Assembly: GCA_900553025.1 (NCBI GenBank) | Contig: USBT01000001.1 | Coordinates: forward strand, 13,275-77,274 | Reading direction: 5' to 3' | Length of the DNA: 64,000 bases | DNA from: an uncultured Eubacteriales bacterium | GTDB lineage: Bacteria; Bacillota; Clostridia; Peptostreptococcales; Anaerovoracaceae | Shown here: positions 63,368 to 64,000 of the stretch, piece by piece | Layout: each line of letters begins with the position of its first letter | Numbering within the stretch: position 1 is the stretch's first letter | Notes under the pieces: generated by a model | What the model was told of the DNA's origin: nothing | What the model saw: the letters and a program-made list of their open reading frames with translations, nothing else | Databases searched by the model: none | Made by a program: the position numbers and the translations under genes

Positions 63368-64000
63368 CACTGCAACCTCCATCCTATAATAGTAACACCA
63401 TCTGCATATCTTTTTGCTAAATTCATAGAATTAAGCATATCTGCTATACCCTTCGCATTATTAGTCAACTCTCCTCTTAGGTCTCCTGGCACCAGCTTTG
63501 CGATATTCGCTTTTTCTAACATCTCATACTCTAATTCAACATCTGTACCAATAATAATATTATATTTTCCCCTTAACCGCTTGCCAAATTCCTTGAACTC
63601 CATACCATTCTCTAATTCTTGTGGAGACGCCACTGATAACGCAATTGTTTCTAACAAAAATCCATCTATAAGCAAGCGTTTTGTTGCAGCATTACCCTTA
63701 GGACCGACCAATCCACTTCTACCACCACACACTCGGCAAAAATCAGAAGGAGTGTTATTAGAATATGTAAAAGTATATAATGCCATTTGTAATGCCTTTG
63801 CCAATGCATCTAATGGTAAATCTCCACTCTGCACATATGCAGAAAAATACCTTTTTACTAATCCCCTTTCATCCTTTTTCTCATTAGTTTCATCAAATGG
63901 TGATTTTTCAATATAACTCATACATTCTTCCTCAGAGTTATGATTTACAATCTCGCTACGTAATCTTTCCTTTATGCAGTTAATATAAAAGTTTTCCACT
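63367..64000 (-). CDS. Unknown protein coupled to the translocase (may continue past right edge)
   Basis: The frame reads from the window edge to the stop that overlaps the translocase start. A GTG at 63999 could be its start, giving 210 residues, but the true start may lie outside the window. Visible are a FCRVCGG half-zinc motif near residue 87, a glycine-rich segment (GGRSGLVGPKGNAATKR) and a C-terminal amphipathic region. No family is recognised. The TGATG coupling shows it belongs to the same system as the translocase and SfsA-like nuclease. Confidence 0.6.
   Translation of the reverse strand, partial: VENFYINCIKERLRSEIVNHNSEEECMSYIEKSPFDETNEKKDERGLVKRYFSAYVQSGDLPLDALAKALQMALYTFTYSNNTPSDFCRVCGGRSGLVGPKGNAATKRLLIDGFLLETIALSVASPQELENGMEFKEFGKRLRGKYNIIIGTDVELEYEMLEKANIAKLVPGDLRGELTNNAKGIADMLNSMNLAKRYADGVTIIGWRLQ

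Noticed and set aside
53449..64000. Intact prophage
   Set aside because: An ORF6N remnant and an FtsK-type motor are present, but no capsid, tail, terminase, lysis or integrase gene was seen.

Overview
The window reads as a chromosome segment of a low-GC, anaerobic, amino-acid-fermenting Firmicute (Clostridia/Eubacteriales type). The signs are strong AGGAGG ribosome sites, consensus sigma-A promoters, a class B sortase, SpmA/SpmB homologues, three NhaC-family antiporters, two neurotransmitter:sodium symporters and the OrtAB 2-amino-4-oxopentanoate thiolase of Stickland-type ornithine oxidation. No rRNA, tRNA, CRISPR array or complete insertion sequence was seen. Species was not determined.

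Layout. 1-2.7 kb: a zinc-ribbon, acidic, membrane-anchored protein running off the left edge, with two small membrane proteins. 2.8-8.5 kb: a polar amino-acid ABC transporter (binding lipoprotein, permease, ATPase) and two paralogous sodium:amino-acid symporters, each unit with its own consensus promoter. 8.6-15.3 kb: a YitT-type protein, the operon psuK-psuG-exoA-phosphoesterase, and a cation/proton antiporter with TrkA-C domains. 15.4-24.8 kb: an NhaC antiporter, a hotdog thioesterase, then nhaC-ortA-ortB on the minus strand. That operon lies beside a sensor kinase with a solute-binding-type sensor domain and a sigma-54 activator, and has a well-spaced -24/-12 promoter (21278-21292).

25.6-36.1 kb: a compact set of genes suited to taking apart peptidoglycan stem peptides. 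The minus-strand operon spmA-spmB-LD-carboxypeptidase-lysA-M19 dipeptidase has a candidate sigma-54 promoter (30179-30193). Divergent from it are a membrane protein, a VanX-type D-Ala-D-Ala dipeptidase, an M20 amidohydrolase and alanine racemase, closed by a second sigma-54 activator. The block is flanked by two copies of a 26-base direct repeat. Together with ortAB, which yields D-alanine, it suggests a sigma-54-controlled route that feeds D-amino acids, diaminopimelate and alanine into fermentation. The pathway is an inference; the gene identities are mostly clear.

36.3-42.6 kb: a DMT transporter, a YtcJ-like amidohydrolase interrupted only by one in-frame TGA, an NhaC antiporter and a PucR/CdaR-like regulator. 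42.9-47.5 kb: sortase B, a FemAB-type aminoacyltransferase with a lipoprotein, an XRE regulator and a GtrA protein. 47.5-52.7 kb: an FGGY sugar kinase, a TetR regulator with a palindromic operator, a class III aminotransferase and a class II aldolase. The 3' end of the kinase gene is repeated in tandem four times.

53.4-56.1 kb is decayed: an ORF6N protein, an unknown protein and an ArsC/Spx-like reductase all carry frameshifts, mostly in homopolymer runs. 56.1-64 kb is an accessory island: an AlbA_2 (Schlafen-like) regulator, an SfsA-like nuclease, a 1552-residue FtsK-type translocase with an internal PD-(D/E)XK-like motif, and an unknown translationally coupled partner at the right edge. It may be an undescribed defence or mobile-element system.
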